Source of the DNA: an uncultured bacterium
GTDB lineage: Bacteria; Myxococcota_A; Bradymonadia; Bradymonadales; Bradymonadaceae
Assembly: GCA_937981985.1 (NCBI GenBank)
Contig: CALJNB010000052.1
Location: forward strand, 1-63,800
Reading direction: 5' to 3'
Length of the DNA stretch: 63,800 bases
Of the stretch, positions 52,867 through 62,827 are shown piece after piece. Both the position numbers and the translations under genes were made by a program. Below the pieces are notes generated by a model. The model ran no database searches and had not been told where the DNA came from. It worked only from the letters and a program-made list of their open reading frames with translations. Position 1 is the stretch's first letter, and the number at the start of each line of letters is the position of its first letter.

Positions 52867-53589
52867 TCAGCCGTCTTTTCGCGCGATCATGATGAGGAAG
52901 CCGCCAAGATATTTGAGCCGACTATCGCGTGCTAAAAACTCGCCTTTTGCTACCAATTGGCTTAAAATGGGTACTTTATGAATCCCCGCAAAGGGGGTGA
53001 TAACTCTCACGCCTGCGAAATCTTGAACTGTTGCATTTTTGGGGAGGCGCTTTGTAAGGTCGCTCGGCGAATCCCACCTTGTGAACACCGCCCCCTCATT
53101 GGTTTGGTTGGAAATCTTTTGCGGCCCGCCAATACGCTTAGCCAAGTAGCGTCCACTCATACGATTATAGAATTCCAACACCAGAATACCGCCAGGCCGA
53201 GTGACGCGTAGCATTTCCTTGAGCGCAAGATCGATATCGCGAACATGAGCGAGAACTTTAAATGAGTAAACCACATCAAAACTTTCGTCGGCAAAAGGAA
53301 GATGGGTAACATCGGCCAATACACCGTCGAGACCGCGTTCGACAGCATAGCGCAGCATACCCTCACTGATATCGATTCCCGTCGCACTTTTGGCAACTTT
53401 AGCAGTTCGTTCGAGAATCAAACCGGTTCCGCAACCAATCTCGAGCGCGTCTTTTCCTTTCAGAAAAGGTTTGAGCAGATCAAACTCTAGGTCATCAATC
53501 AGCGCGTGGTATCCGTGGTGACGTTCTTTTTCATACCAGGTAGAAAATTCATCGTAATAGCTTCTATTGTCTTGCCTTAAATCGCTCAT
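52867..53589 (-). CDS. class I SAM-dependent methyltransferase
   Basis: 240 residues. Motif I ALEIGCGTGLIL near 45, GIDISEGMLRYA, DVTHLPFADESFDVVYSF and RPGGILVLEFYN are typical of UbiE/Methyltransf_11-type enzymes. The C-terminal segment ends near YLGGFLIMIAR. Substrate not deducible. It diverges from the kinase-like gene at 53669. Confidence 0.9.
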   Translation of the reverse strand: MSDLRQDNRSYYDEFSTWYEKERHHGYHALIDDLEFDLLKPFLKGKDALEIGCGTGLILERTAKVAKSATGIDISEGMLRYAVERGLDGVLADVTHLPFADESFDVVYSFKVLAHVRDIDLALKEMLRVTRPGGILVLEFYNRMSGRYLAKRIGGPQKISNQTNEGAVFTRWDSPSDLTKRLPKNATVQDFAGVRVITPFAGIHKVPILSQLVAKGEFLARDSRLKYLGGFLIMIARKDG

Positions 53590-53668
53590 TCTAATCTCTC
53601 AGTAGTTGACGTCGCAATGTTCGCCGATGTTAGGTAGTCTTTCCCCAAACTTTTGTGAAGAGAGAAAA

Positions 53669-56600
53669 ATGGGTCGGACAAAAACCCTAGAACGTCCAAA
53701 GCAATTTGGAAAATATCAACTCATCGCACAACTCGGCGAGAGTAGACTTGGGAAAGTGTACAAAGCGAAGTTAGTGGGCCTGGAAGGCTTCGAGAAGATT
53801 GTACGCGTCAAAACGCTAGAACTTGGAATCAGTCACAATAAAAAAATTACCGATGTTTTAATCTCAGAAACGCAACGCATAGTATCGTTATCACACGTCA
53901 ATATTGCTCAAATTTATGATCTCGGACAAGAAGAGACGATTGGTCAATATTATATTGCGTCCGAATACATCTTAGGTTTCGATCTGTCGCGTTCTCATGA
54001 ACTGTTCCGAAACTTGGATCAAGACGTCCCCTTAGAAATCTATGCGCGAATCATCTCCGAAGTCGCCAAAGCTTTGGACTACGCGCACCGTCGCAAAGAT
54101 TATGATTTCAATAGTCTCAAAATTGCTCACTTAAACCTGAGCCCCGAGAACGTCCTCCTATCGTTTGATGGCGAAGTGAAAGTGAACGATTTTGGCATCT
54201 GGCAAGCCAAAAGAGTGCTCGAAATTTCCAGCGATGAAGATGGAATTGCGCAATACAAATACGCAGCTCCTGAAATCGCGCGGGGCGAAATCGGAACCCA
54301 ACGAAGTGATATATTCAGTCTAGGCTTAATTTTCTACGAACTTGTGACGGGGCAGCATCCCTACGACCTTAGCTCGGCCGAAAGCACCCACCAGTCAGCT
54401 ATAAACGCTAACATTACGCCAGTACAAGAAGTGATCGAGATACCACGTGCTTTGGCAAACATCATCGATTCGATGGTTGTCCGAAACCCCGACGGCCGCC
54501 CAGAGAGTGCGGCCGATGTGTTCGAAGATCTCATTGCTTTTATATACAATAGCCCTACACGAACCGACTCGAAAACGATTAGCCTACTCATGCAAGAGGT
54601 GAGGAGAAAGGAACGTAAAATTGATAATACATTAACCTCGTCTACTCTCGATGAGATAAGTATGGCAGATATCCGAGTGATGGTTGACGAAACGATCACT
54701 CGACTCCCGGTTGTTGATAGTACGAACGCACAGCTACCTACCCACAAACTAAAAGAATCTTTCTCAACAGTGCAGCCCAATCTCCCAGGCGCGTTAGAGG
54801 AATATTTCCACGCCGTCCGAGCAGGAAATGGAAAAGCGGTAATCGTTTCTGGGAGTTTTGGGAGCGGGCGGACCTTCCTCCCCGACCGACTTGTAGATGC
54901 ACTGGGCTGGCGAGGAAATACGAAAGCCTTTTTGGCGAACATATCAAAAGACGATGCTTTGATTCCTTTTGGTTCAGTTGGCCGAGCGTTATTAGCTATT
55001 TTAGCAGAAGAGTCATCGATTAAAACGGCGCTTGAACGATGCAATCTTACACCCACCGAAATGGTTTTATTAAGTACATTTAGAGGATTCGAAGCAACTA
55101 CGAATAGCGAAGTGCCCGACCTGTCTTTTTGGCAAAAGATCGAATGTATAAGTACTGCGGTTCTCAAAATCTTTAAAACTTACGCGCACGCAGGGCCGCT
55201 TGTCGTGATATTTGATCACACCGACGACATTGATATCGTATCTCGGCAAGTGCTTCGTTCGGTTGTGGAAAACCTACCTAACGTGTCTTTGATGTTAGTC
55301 ATGTTTTCACGAAACCCCGATAATGTTCGAAATTGGTTTGATCGAGGAAATCCAGAAACCTTAGAAAATGTCCACGTCTCCGGAGCCGACGCTCCAAGCC
55401 TAAATGAACTACGAAACCTAACACCGTTGCAAACAAGAGTGCTATCCGTAATCGCCTTGAATGGTAAATTCATCGGACAGGGAGAAATAACAAGAATCGT
55501 TTCAGGTTTTTCGAATAAGGAGGTCCTCGAATGCCTACAGGAGCTTACCGAACGTTCCTATCTGCGGATTCCGAAACCTGGAACCTTTGCTCCTGGGGTC
55601 GCACACCTTGAAACTTGGCCGTCACAACTTGACAATAAGGCAACGCAAATCGACGCCGATACCATGGCCAGATTTGTCATTTATCAAGATGAAAGTGATG
55701 CGAAACTAAACCCGACTTTAATGCGCTATTTTTTGCACGCGGGCGATCAAAATCAATTCGTACAATTTGTTCAACACTATGTTTGGTGGTTAAAAAATCA
55801 AGGGTGGACCGAAATTGCGTTATTATTCTTTGACCGCGCAATATCATTAGCGCAGCGGCATTCTATTTGCGGTGATAACGTGATTATCTCGTTTTTGATT
55901 TCTCGTGCAGAACTTGCGTTAGATATGTCAAAAATAGCTGAGACCCAACGCGCTCTCGAACCGATTAAGGCCTTGACCGAAGCCCGACGTGATACCCAAA
56001 ATCAAATTCGAGGCATTCTTTTATCAGGTCGTTTAGCGATGCGAGGCGACGATCTCGACGAGGCTTATTCCCTCTTCCAAAGAGCAATAAACGCGGCCGA
56101 TAAAATGCAAAACGCTCCTTTACTATCGGACGCTTTACTTGAGTTCGCCGGTTGGAACCATCGGTACGGACATAGAGCAGAAAGTAGGGAATATATTAAT
56201 CGTGCCCTACATATTCAGCGCGAGTTCGGAGAGAAAATTAGCAAGGTAACCCATGCGGCCGCTCTAAATCTAGCGACGCAAATCGCATCGTCAGCGGGGG
56301 CTCTACGTCAAGCCGAATCCTATATCTGTCAACTCGAAGCTCTTGTGAAAAGCAATCCTGAACCAGCTATATTTTGTTTTCACCTTTGGGCCAACGCCGA
56401 TGTCGCTTTTGCGAGAAAAGACTTTTCAACCGCCAATATATATTTCGCGGAGGCTCGACAAATGGCCGAGCGCTTCGGTTTAAAAGCGCTACAAATCGAT
56501 CTTCTACGAAGACAAAACATGACGCTCCTGAAGTCAAACCAATTCGACCAAGTCTTCGCCCTTGCCCAACAATTATTGGTTCAGGGAGAAAAACACGGTG

Positions 56601-56851
56601 AAATGCGTGCCGTGCAACAAGCTAGGGCCTATCGTGCTGTCGTCAAAGGAATGACCGGAGACCATCCAAACGCCGTCAATAAGCTATTGTTCAATCTAAA
56701 ACGTGCCAAGAAAAGAGCAATCCCGAGAGATATCTACCTTAGCCATCAACTTTTAGAGCTTTGTTTTTCTGCACTCGGAAATAGTACGAAAAGAATCAGA
56801 CATCAAAATGCGGCGCATCTTCTCTCAGAAAAATATGGATTTCCTCCATGA
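53669..56851 (+). CDS. pseudokinase-STAND-like ATPase-TPR protein
   Basis: 1060 residues from ATG 53669 (after AAGAGAG); a longer frame from TTG 53606 is possible. Kinase fold at residues 10-285: GESRLGKVYKA loop, Lys in RVKTL, DFG in VNDFGIWQ. The catalytic loop reads HLNLSPENVLL, so the HRD Arg and Asp are both replaced (Leu, Asn). The middle (about 390-640) resembles AAA_16/STAND with Walker A GSFGSGRTF, where the P-loop Lys is Arg, and VVIFDHTDDID as Walker B. From about 700 to the end, TPR-like helices repeat. Both nucleotide sites look weakened; scaffolding or signal integration is inferred. Confidence 0.82.
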   Translation: MGRTKTLERPKQFGKYQLIAQLGESRLGKVYKAKLVGLEGFEKIVRVKTLELGISHNKKITDVLISETQRIVSLSHVNIAQIYDLGQEETIGQYYIASEYILGFDLSRSHELFRNLDQDVPLEIYARIISEVAKALDYAHRRKDYDFNSLKIAHLNLSPENVLLSFDGEVKVNDFGIWQAKRVLEISSDEDGIAQYKYAAPEIARGEIGTQRSDIFSLGLIFYELVTGQHPYDLSSAESTHQSAINANITPVQEVIEIPRALANIIDSMVVRNPDGRPESAADVFEDLIAFIYNSPTRTDSKTISLLMQEVRRKERKIDNTLTSSTLDEISMADIRVMVDETITRLPVVDSTNAQLPTHKLKESFSTVQPNLPGALEEYFHAVRAGNGKAVIVSGSFGSGRTFLPDRLVDALGWRGNTKAFLANISKDDALIPFGSVGRALLAILAEESSIKTALERCNLTPTEMVLLSTFRGFEATTNSEVPDLSFWQKIECISTAVLKIFKTYAHAGPLVVIFDHTDDIDIVSRQVLRSVVENLPNVSLMLVMFSRNPDNVRNWFDRGNPETLENVHVSGADAPSLNELRNLTPLQTRVLSVIALNGKFIGQGEITRIVSGFSNKEVLECLQELTERSYLRIPKPGTFAPGVAHLETWPSQLDNKATQIDADTMARFVIYQDESDAKLNPTLMRYFLHAGDQNQFVQFVQHYVWWLKNQGWTEIALLFFDRAISLAQRHSICGDNVIISFLISRAELALDMSKIAETQRALEPIKALTEARRDTQNQIRGILLSGRLAMRGDDLDEAYSLFQRAINAADKMQNAPLLSDALLEFAGWNHRYGHRAESREYINRALHIQREFGEKISKVTHAAALNLATQIASSAGALRQAESYICQLEALVKSNPEPAIFCFHLWANADVAFARKDFSTANIYFAEARQMAERFGLKALQIDLLRRQNMTLLKSNQFDQVFALAQQLLVQGEKHGEMRAVQQARAYRAVVKGMTGDHPNAVNKLLFNLKRAKKRAIPRDIYLSHQLLELCFSALGNSTKRIRHQNAAHLLSEKYGFPP

Positions 56852-56870
56852 TTTCAAGTGGTAAAACTGC

Positions 56871-59465
56871 CTACAAATCGGGTTGAAGAAAGGGCTTAAT
56901 CACCCGTTGGGAAATCGTATTTTTTAATACATCAAGATCGAAGGGTTTATATAACACTGGCGTTCCGAAGGTATCTTTATATTGCTGGAAACGATTCGTT
57001 TCTAGTGTCCCGCCTGTCATCAGAATAAAATGTGCCATCATCGTCAAGTGGTTCACTTTTAGCTTATCAAGAAGATCGTAGCCGGAAACATCGGGCATCA
57101 TGGCATCGCAAATAATGAGATCAATATCTCCTTTTTTATCAAGGGTGCTTAATCCCTCCAACGCGCTGTTCACGTAAGTGACTCGATAAATGGGTTGTAA
57201 TAATCTCTGCATCATCAGTCCTATTTTTTCATCGTCGTCGATAACTAAAATATGATGAGTGGTCGCCGATACATTCGACTCCTCTATCGAGTCTTCAGGA
57301 GCGCGAGGAAGATGGATGGTAAAGGTGGTTCCCACGCCCAGTTCGGTCTCAAAAGTTAAGTTCCCTCCAAGGCGTTTCATAATATTGTAGCAAATGGATA
57401 GCCCGAGGCCGGTCCCAGCACCAGTCGGTTTTGTTGTAAAAAAAGGGTCAAATATTTTTGACCGAACCTTTTCGGGAATCCCCGTTCCGGTATCAATGAT
57501 TCGAATAAAAACTTCGTCATCGGTGTGGTCGGTCGAAATACAAATTTCGTTATCCCCCCTGGAACTAGATTGAATCGAATGAGCGGCATTTATTAAAAGG
57601 TTCAAAAGCACTTGCCCCAAACGTCCAGTGCTAAAAAGTGCAGGTGGGGTGTGATCAAAACGGGTGATAAGATTTGTTTCGTTTGAAAGTTTACGCTTCA
57701 CAATCGCCATCGAAGTTTCGATCACCGCTAACACATCCACGACTTCCAAAGCTTCGTTTTCCGAGGAGTGCGACAGTGATTTCAAATCTTTCACGATGGT
57801 TCTGACCCTTTGGCTTCCGTTCAAAGTATCAGCTAAAGCCGCATCCAAATCGTTGACGATTCCGACGATATTCTCTGGCTCGACATCGCCTTGAATAAGC
57901 GTATCTTTGAGAGCCGAGAGCTCGGACCTAACGAATTCGACATTTGAATGGATGTAGGCCATGGGGTTATTGATTTCGTGCGCAATTCCGCTCGCCATAG
58001 TACCCACCGCGATGACGCGTTCGACGGCTTGAAGGCGTTCCTCCAAAATCCTCCGTTGAGTAACGTCACGGACCAAAATGCAATTCACTATTTTTTTATC
58101 GAACTGGACTTTTAGTCCTGAAACTTCTCCTTCCTTGACCGTGTTCTCCGCCGATAGAAAGGAAACGATAGAACCCTCATCTCCGCGGAGTCGACGAATT
58201 TGGGGTTCAAAAAATGTCGCGAATGAATCCGTGATTTTTAATAGAGAATGTCCGACAAGATCGCTTTCGCGCGGATAACCTAGAAACTTTAACATGGCAG
58301 GATTGGTCGATAGAATTTCCTTTTCGTTATAGATTAGCGCGCCGTCAGGAGAGTGCTTTAGAAGAGCATGATAGGATTGAATGGTAAAATCGAGATCTTT
58401 TGAAACATGAACAAGTTCGGTCGTGTCACTGAGAGATCCCGCCATTCTGTATGGCTTTCCTTGTCTATCAAGAATAACTTTTCCTTTCACCAACCCCCAC
58501 CTCGTTGTCGAAAAACAGGGGGCATCGATTCTAAATTGATGATTTAGGAAAACGGACTCCCCCGTAATATGCGCGTCGATAGCTGCCTTCAATGCGTCCA
58601 GGTCCTCATCTAGAACATGATGAAACCAATCGGCCCGCTCAGAAGCCCGATGTGAGGGTCCAAAACCCATGATCACCTTCCAACGCTCGGAGAAAAACAT
58701 CTTATCCGTACGTAAATCCCAATCCCAAATGCCATCATTTGATCCTGCTACGGCGAGTTGAAACTGCTCTTTCGCGTCTCGAAGATTCTCTTTTGTCATA
58801 CCAAGTTTCAGGCTTGTTTGTTTGAGCTCCGTGTTACGCGTTCTAAGTTGGTCCTGTTGTAACGCAAGTTCGGAGACCAAATGTTGCCCCCCAGCAAGCA
58901 ATCGAAACAGTCGGGTGAATTTTGAAAAGATAGTTCTAGAAAGGGGTAGATCGATAATATAACTGGCCTTAGTCCCGTTTATATTCGATACGACATTAGC
59001 AGCCGGGTATCCGATTAGAGTCGGAAGGTAGGAAAGAAAGACTGGCGTCGCTTCCATCATTGCACGTGAGGCCGGAAGAGGTGTCTCAAGCCTTATCTCC
59101 AACTTGGTATCGGATAAGGGAAAGATAGAAGAATGTACGCAAGGAAACATCATCGGTCCCATCCATTTCGCATGCAACTTGTACAAAGTGGTCGGACTAG
59201 CCATAAGCCTGAGAACCTTCATACCTGAAAGTTGCTTACTCAAAACGACATCCCGCTGAACATTGTTAATCGCACATTCTCCGTAGGTTTCAGCATAAAA
59301 AGTCAAAAACTGTACGAATTCCTCCCACGATATCGAACGTGATAAGTCGCGAAGGAAGGAGAGCTTATAGCCAAGCTTCTCGGCGTAGTCCTTATCCCAA
59401 TTCGGAAAGTCGACAACCAGGTGCTCGATCGCTCGACAGCTTACGTTGAATTGCTGTGATTTCAT
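56871..59465 (-). CDS. hybrid histidine kinase
   Basis: 864 residues. N-terminal 200 residues are an unclassified sensory region. PAS domain near 235-350 (FQLAVAGSNDGIWDWDLRT) and a second near 365-470 (HALLKHSPDGALIYNE), then HisKA with SGIAHEINNPMAYIHSN near 500, ATPase core NLLINAAHSIQ, DTGTGIPEK and TGAGTGLGLSI, and a receiver domain near 735-850 with LVIDDDEK, the phospho-Asp in IICDAMMPD and Lys in LYKPFDL. No membrane helices. All conserved residues are present, so it should autophosphorylate and pass phosphate to its own receiver. It converges on the pseudokinase gene with a 19-bp gap. Confidence 0.9.
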   Translation of the reverse strand: MKSQQFNVSCRAIEHLVVDFPNWDKDYAEKLGYKLSFLRDLSRSISWEEFVQFLTFYAETYGECAINNVQRDVVLSKQLSGMKVLRLMASPTTLYKLHAKWMGPMMFPCVHSSIFPLSDTKLEIRLETPLPASRAMMEATPVFLSYLPTLIGYPAANVVSNINGTKASYIIDLPLSRTIFSKFTRLFRLLAGGQHLVSELALQQDQLRTRNTELKQTSLKLGMTKENLRDAKEQFQLAVAGSNDGIWDWDLRTDKMFFSERWKVIMGFGPSHRASERADWFHHVLDEDLDALKAAIDAHITGESVFLNHQFRIDAPCFSTTRWGLVKGKVILDRQGKPYRMAGSLSDTTELVHVSKDLDFTIQSYHALLKHSPDGALIYNEKEILSTNPAMLKFLGYPRESDLVGHSLLKITDSFATFFEPQIRRLRGDEGSIVSFLSAENTVKEGEVSGLKVQFDKKIVNCILVRDVTQRRILEERLQAVERVIAVGTMASGIAHEINNPMAYIHSNVEFVRSELSALKDTLIQGDVEPENIVGIVNDLDAALADTLNGSQRVRTIVKDLKSLSHSSENEALEVVDVLAVIETSMAIVKRKLSNETNLITRFDHTPPALFSTGRLGQVLLNLLINAAHSIQSSSRGDNEICISTDHTDDEVFIRIIDTGTGIPEKVRSKIFDPFFTTKPTGAGTGLGLSICYNIMKRLGGNLTFETELGVGTTFTIHLPRAPEDSIEESNVSATTHHILVIDDDEKIGLMMQRLLQPIYRVTYVNSALEGLSTLDKKGDIDLIICDAMMPDVSGYDLLDKLKVNHLTMMAHFILMTGGTLETNRFQQYKDTFGTPVLYKPFDLDVLKNTISQRVIKPFLQPDL

Positions 59466-59872
59466 TTAACCTTAGTACACCAGGAAGTTCGCACACGACA
59501 TAAAAATTTAATCCTTTGCAAATGCGGAACCTTCTAGACGGCCAAGCTCCTCCTATCGAATCACGCCAGGTTCGTTTAAAAGTCCAAATTTACACCCAAA
59601 TCCTGCGAATCGATCACATTTTTTCCCTATTTATATCAAATTCTGCACCTCATATGGGATATGAAGCCAAGAAGAAAGAACGAGAACAACACACGCTAGC
59701 CCCTATATAACAAGCTTAAAACGCTTTTTCTCTTCCTCATCGCCGAACTAAAGCACCTTTTTGTGTTAAATTTTAGTACAATAGGACCTAAAAATGATTT
59801 TCGTTAATTATTTAATCTATGGTACAAAAACGGTCATTTGTAAAACTGAGTACGTTCGCCCAGGAGGCCCGT
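59466..59872. other. intergenic region, 407 bp
   Basis: No convincing gene; a 64-codon frame at 59516 lacks a ribosome site. A TACAAT at about 59788-59793 could be a -10 box for the protease gene, with a poor -35. A/T-rich stretches but no clear stem. Confidence 0.45.
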
Positions 59873-61201
59873 GTGATTGATCGCTACTGTATTTTTATTG
59901 CCATACTCACTACTTTCGCTGCTTGTTCGGAAATTGATAACCCCGAACTCCATCAGGTTCACCGGACTGAAATCGAAGTCATCGGGGAAAACAGCCTGGG
60001 TGAAATCAAAGGCGGACAGGTTGATAACGAAAGTACCGCCACGGTCGGACTATTTTCGACAAGCGGCGCTATTTGTTCAGGTACACTCATTGCTCCAAAC
60101 CTGGTGCTCACAGCTCAGCATTGTGTGGCGCCTACCAATGGCGAATATGTTCAGTGCGGACGGACCGTTTTTGGTCAGTCTGCTGCTGCTTCAACGATTT
60201 TCGTCACAACGAAGACACAATTATCAAGGAACGCCGCCGACTATCACGCAGTGTCGGCAATTCATGTCCCAGAAGGATCTGATTTTTGTGGAAATGACAT
60301 CGCGCTTCTCGTGTTACGCAGCAATGTTTCTGAGGACGAAGCGATTCCTCTTATCCCACGCATCGATCTCGCCCCCATTAGGGGAGAGTCTTATACAGCA
60401 GTAGGTTACGGACATACGGGTGAAGGCGCAGGTTCTGGTGTTCGACGCGCTATTTCTGGCCGACAAATTTTGTGTGGAGGTGCAGGTTGTCGTGGACAAG
60501 TTGCACAAACAGAATTTTACGGTTCCGATGGAACGTGCCAAGGAGATTCGGGGGGGACGGCACGCGACGAAAAAGGTCGTGTTCTTGGCGCGCTTAGCCG
60601 TGGCCCAGGTGGATGTGCAGGTTCTGTATATTCTGGAGTTTCGAGTTGGTCAGATTGGCTGCGTAAAAAAGGTTTAGACGCGGCAGAACTTGGACAATAT
60701 GAGCCTAGTTTTTGGGTAACCGAAGGTATCAGCGAAATTCCGCAGGATGATCTTGACCTCGACGGGATTGTTATAGAAAAAGACAACTGCCCAGAAATTG
60801 CCAATCCTGAACAAGCAGATATTGATCTGGACGGCCTTGGTGATATGTGTGATTTCAACTCGGATAAGGATCTTATCGTCGACGAAGACGATAATTGCCC
60901 ATTGCTTGAAAACGAAGACCAGTTGGATACCGACTTAGACGGTTTCGGAGATGCTTGCGATAACGACGATGACGGCGACGGTGTTACCGATACAGCCGAT
61001 TTCTGCCCCAAAGACAGTCGCTGGATTGACTACAACTCGCCTTGTGGTGAAGAAGTTCCGGTCGAGCCCATCGTCATCGAATTCCTCGACGAAAGCACAA
61101 CTAGCGCATCAACCTCAGAAGGCTGCTCCACCGCTAACGGGAACAAATCGTTATTAGGTCTACTACTCATTGGATTCTTCGCCTTTCGCCGAAGAAAATA
61201 A
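59873..61201 (+). CDS. trypsin-like lipoprotein with TSP3 repeats and MYXO-CTERM-like anchor
   Basis: 442 residues. GTG 59873 follows AGGAGG with 5-nt spacing; an ATG at 59819 lies upstream of that site. Lipobox TFAAC. S1 peptidase domain: LTAQHC (His), GNDIALLVL (Asp) and GTCQGDSGGTA (Ser) in order, all triad residues kept. Then thrombospondin type 3 Ca-binding repeats, D-x-D-x-D-G-x2-D type (residues 300-385). The C-terminus has a Cys (GCSTANG), a hydrophobic helix LLGLLLIGFFAF and RRRK, matching the MYXO-CTERM sorting signal. Both ends may be anchored or processed. Confidence 0.88.
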   Translation: MIDRYCIFIAILTTFAACSEIDNPELHQVHRTEIEVIGENSLGEIKGGQVDNESTATVGLFSTSGAICSGTLIAPNLVLTAQHCVAPTNGEYVQCGRTVFGQSAAASTIFVTTKTQLSRNAADYHAVSAIHVPEGSDFCGNDIALLVLRSNVSEDEAIPLIPRIDLAPIRGESYTAVGYGHTGEGAGSGVRRAISGRQILCGGAGCRGQVAQTEFYGSDGTCQGDSGGTARDEKGRVLGALSRGPGGCAGSVYSGVSSWSDWLRKKGLDAAELGQYEPSFWVTEGISEIPQDDLDLDGIVIEKDNCPEIANPEQADIDLDGLGDMCDFNSDKDLIVDEDDNCPLLENEDQLDTDLDGFGDACDNDDDGDGVTDTADFCPKDSRWIDYNSPCGEEVPVEPIVIEFLDESTTSASTSEGCSTANGNKSLLGLLLIGFFAFRRRK

Positions 61202-61437
61202 GCGTAAACCTCACACCTAACACATCTTAGCCTCCCCGCCTTTTGATAAGGTCCAGAAAACTCTTATAAAAATAGAGGGGCTGTCTAAAGCACACCGTGC
61301 AACAGACGATATGTTTGGCTTTGGTTTATTCCTCCCCTACTTTGATATCCTGAAACGCTTTCAGCGTGTATTTCGCAAAGCACGCAGCGTGTCTTGTTTT
61401 TGTCGTAAAATCGCTTTTCACATTAAAGTGCACAACG

Positions 61438-62235
61438 CTATCTGACGAAAATTAAGCCTTGTTTGGTATGCAGCTCACCACCGCTGCAATCAGTGAAGAA
61501 TAGATCCCAACCTGCGGGCCCAAGCCCCTTTAAAAAGTCCTGACTCAAATCGACGTTTCGGAACCAAAAATGATCTCGACTTGTCTTACCTGCTCGAGCA
61601 AAGATAAAGTCGACTTCCCCATTGATTGCGTTCTGACACGAATTCGTAGGCGACCTTACTGTCGTTGCGAATGATGTCGTTGCATAGGCAGTCAAAAAAT
61701 CATCAGGCAGACTAACAATATATTGACGATCTCCGGGGACCTTTCCACTCGAATAATTCATTATTAGCGTTTCGGTGAAAGAAAGGGCATTTGCGCCCAG
61801 GGAATAAGGTATGGAATCGTCGGCGACACTTCCAGCTTTCTGACCCCATCCGAATGCTCCAGAACCGTCGGCGACACTTCTACCAACAAGCGTCCACCCT
61901 CCACCGTCTATATCGCTATTACAGTGAACTTTCGTTTTTTGACCGTTGATATCAATATCGTAGTTACCGGTCGGCAGACTTTTGGTTTTGACATCAGCAC
62001 AGCTCGTGACTTCAACCATAGATGGAGGCATATCCATTGAAGGTGTAACGTCCGTTCTACGCATATCGTTTTCGCCAGGGTCTGTGCCCGCATCCTTTTC
62101 GGTGGGATCGACTTTACCCGCGTCCTGCTCCGGACAAACCCATCCGGTTTGAGAAAGTTGGCAAGGCGGCAAAGGTTCTTCCTCGCAACCCAGAAGGGAT
62201 AGGATCAAAAATAAGACTACATAATATTTCTTCAT
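61438..62235 (-). CDS. lipoprotein with fibrinogen-like domain
   Basis: 265 residues from ATG 62235, which follows GGAG; a 62262 start is possible. Lipobox SLLGC. After a Asp/Pro/Met-rich linker (25-90), VTSCADVKTKSLPTGNYDID and then DIDGGGWTLVGRS resemble the start of fibrinogen C-terminal domains (C-x-D, G-x-Y, D-G-G-W-T). The rest shows AFGWGQKAG and WDLFFTDCSGGELHTKQG. Six Cys are present. Probably a surface binding lipoprotein; eukaryotic relatives bind sugars. Confidence 0.78.
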   Translation of the reverse strand: MKKYYVVLFLILSLLGCEEEPLPPCQLSQTGWVCPEQDAGKVDPTEKDAGTDPGENDMRRTDVTPSMDMPPSMVEVTSCADVKTKSLPTGNYDIDINGQKTKVHCNSDIDGGGWTLVGRSVADGSGAFGWGQKAGSVADDSIPYSLGANALSFTETLIMNYSSGKVPGDRQYIVSLPDDFLTAYATTSFATTVRSPTNSCQNAINGEVDFIFARAGKTSRDHFWFRNVDLSQDFLKGLGPAGWDLFFTDCSGGELHTKQGLIFVR

Positions 62236-62331
62236 TATATCTCCGCAATGCAATCGTAACACGCTTAGCGGAAAAAAATCCAGAAAACCTTGTCATTGGC
62301 CTCAAATTAGGAGTTTTTCGTGGGGAAAGTA

Positions 62332-62359
62332 TTGACACTTGCTGGTTATTTTGTAACAA
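62332..62359 (+). promoter_or_regulatory. promoter of rpsF-rplI
   Basis: TTGACA (62332-62337) and TAACAA (62354-62359), 16-bp spacing, about 58 bp upstream of the rpsF ATG. Confidence 0.6.
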
Positions 62360-62416
62360 ACCCGCTCCCTCGCTCGTACTCTTTTAGTACGGGCAGACCA
62401 ACCAAGAGGATAGAAA

Positions 62417-62824
62417 ATGGCTGAAGCAAGACAAGTCGAATACGAAACAGTTTATATTATGCGTCCCTCAGCAAATGCTGACGATGACAAAAAAGCACGT
62501 GAGCGTGTTGAAGGAATCATCGAAGAAATGGGAGGACACGTTCTCAAATTCGATAACTGGGGCATGCGTAAGCTTGCTTATGATATTCGAGATAAATCTG
62601 AGCAGGTCGTCTACGATCGCGGACATTACCTTTACTATCGATACATCGCGCCGTCAAAAACCGTTGCCGAAATCGAACGTAATCTTAAGATTCTCGATCC
62701 AGTCATTAAGTGGCAAACCATTAAAATTCAAGACGATCTTCTTCCATCTGAACGTGTTTCTCTCCCGACTGATCTCGGAGAAATCGACGTTCTGGAAATC
62801 GGCGCAATCGAGCAAGAGGAATAA
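62417..62824 (+). CDS. rpsF: 30S ribosomal protein S6 (bS6)
   Basis: 135 residues. EYETVYIMRPSANADDDKK, GMRKLAYDIRDKSE and YLYYRYIAPS are typical of S6. An acidic tail (LEIGAIEQEE) follows, as in many S6. ATG follows AGAGGAT. rplI starts 3 bases after the stop; rpsR, usually between them, is absent. Confidence 0.95.
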   Translation: MAEARQVEYETVYIMRPSANADDDKKARERVEGIIEEMGGHVLKFDNWGMRKLAYDIRDKSEQVVYDRGHYLYYRYIAPSKTVAEIERNLKILDPVIKWQTIKIQDDLLPSERVSLPTDLGEIDVLEIGAIEQEE

Positions 62825-62827
62825 ACG

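Noticed and set aside
59516..59710. 64-codon frame upstream of the protease gene
   Set aside because: No ribosome site; composition is not coding-like.
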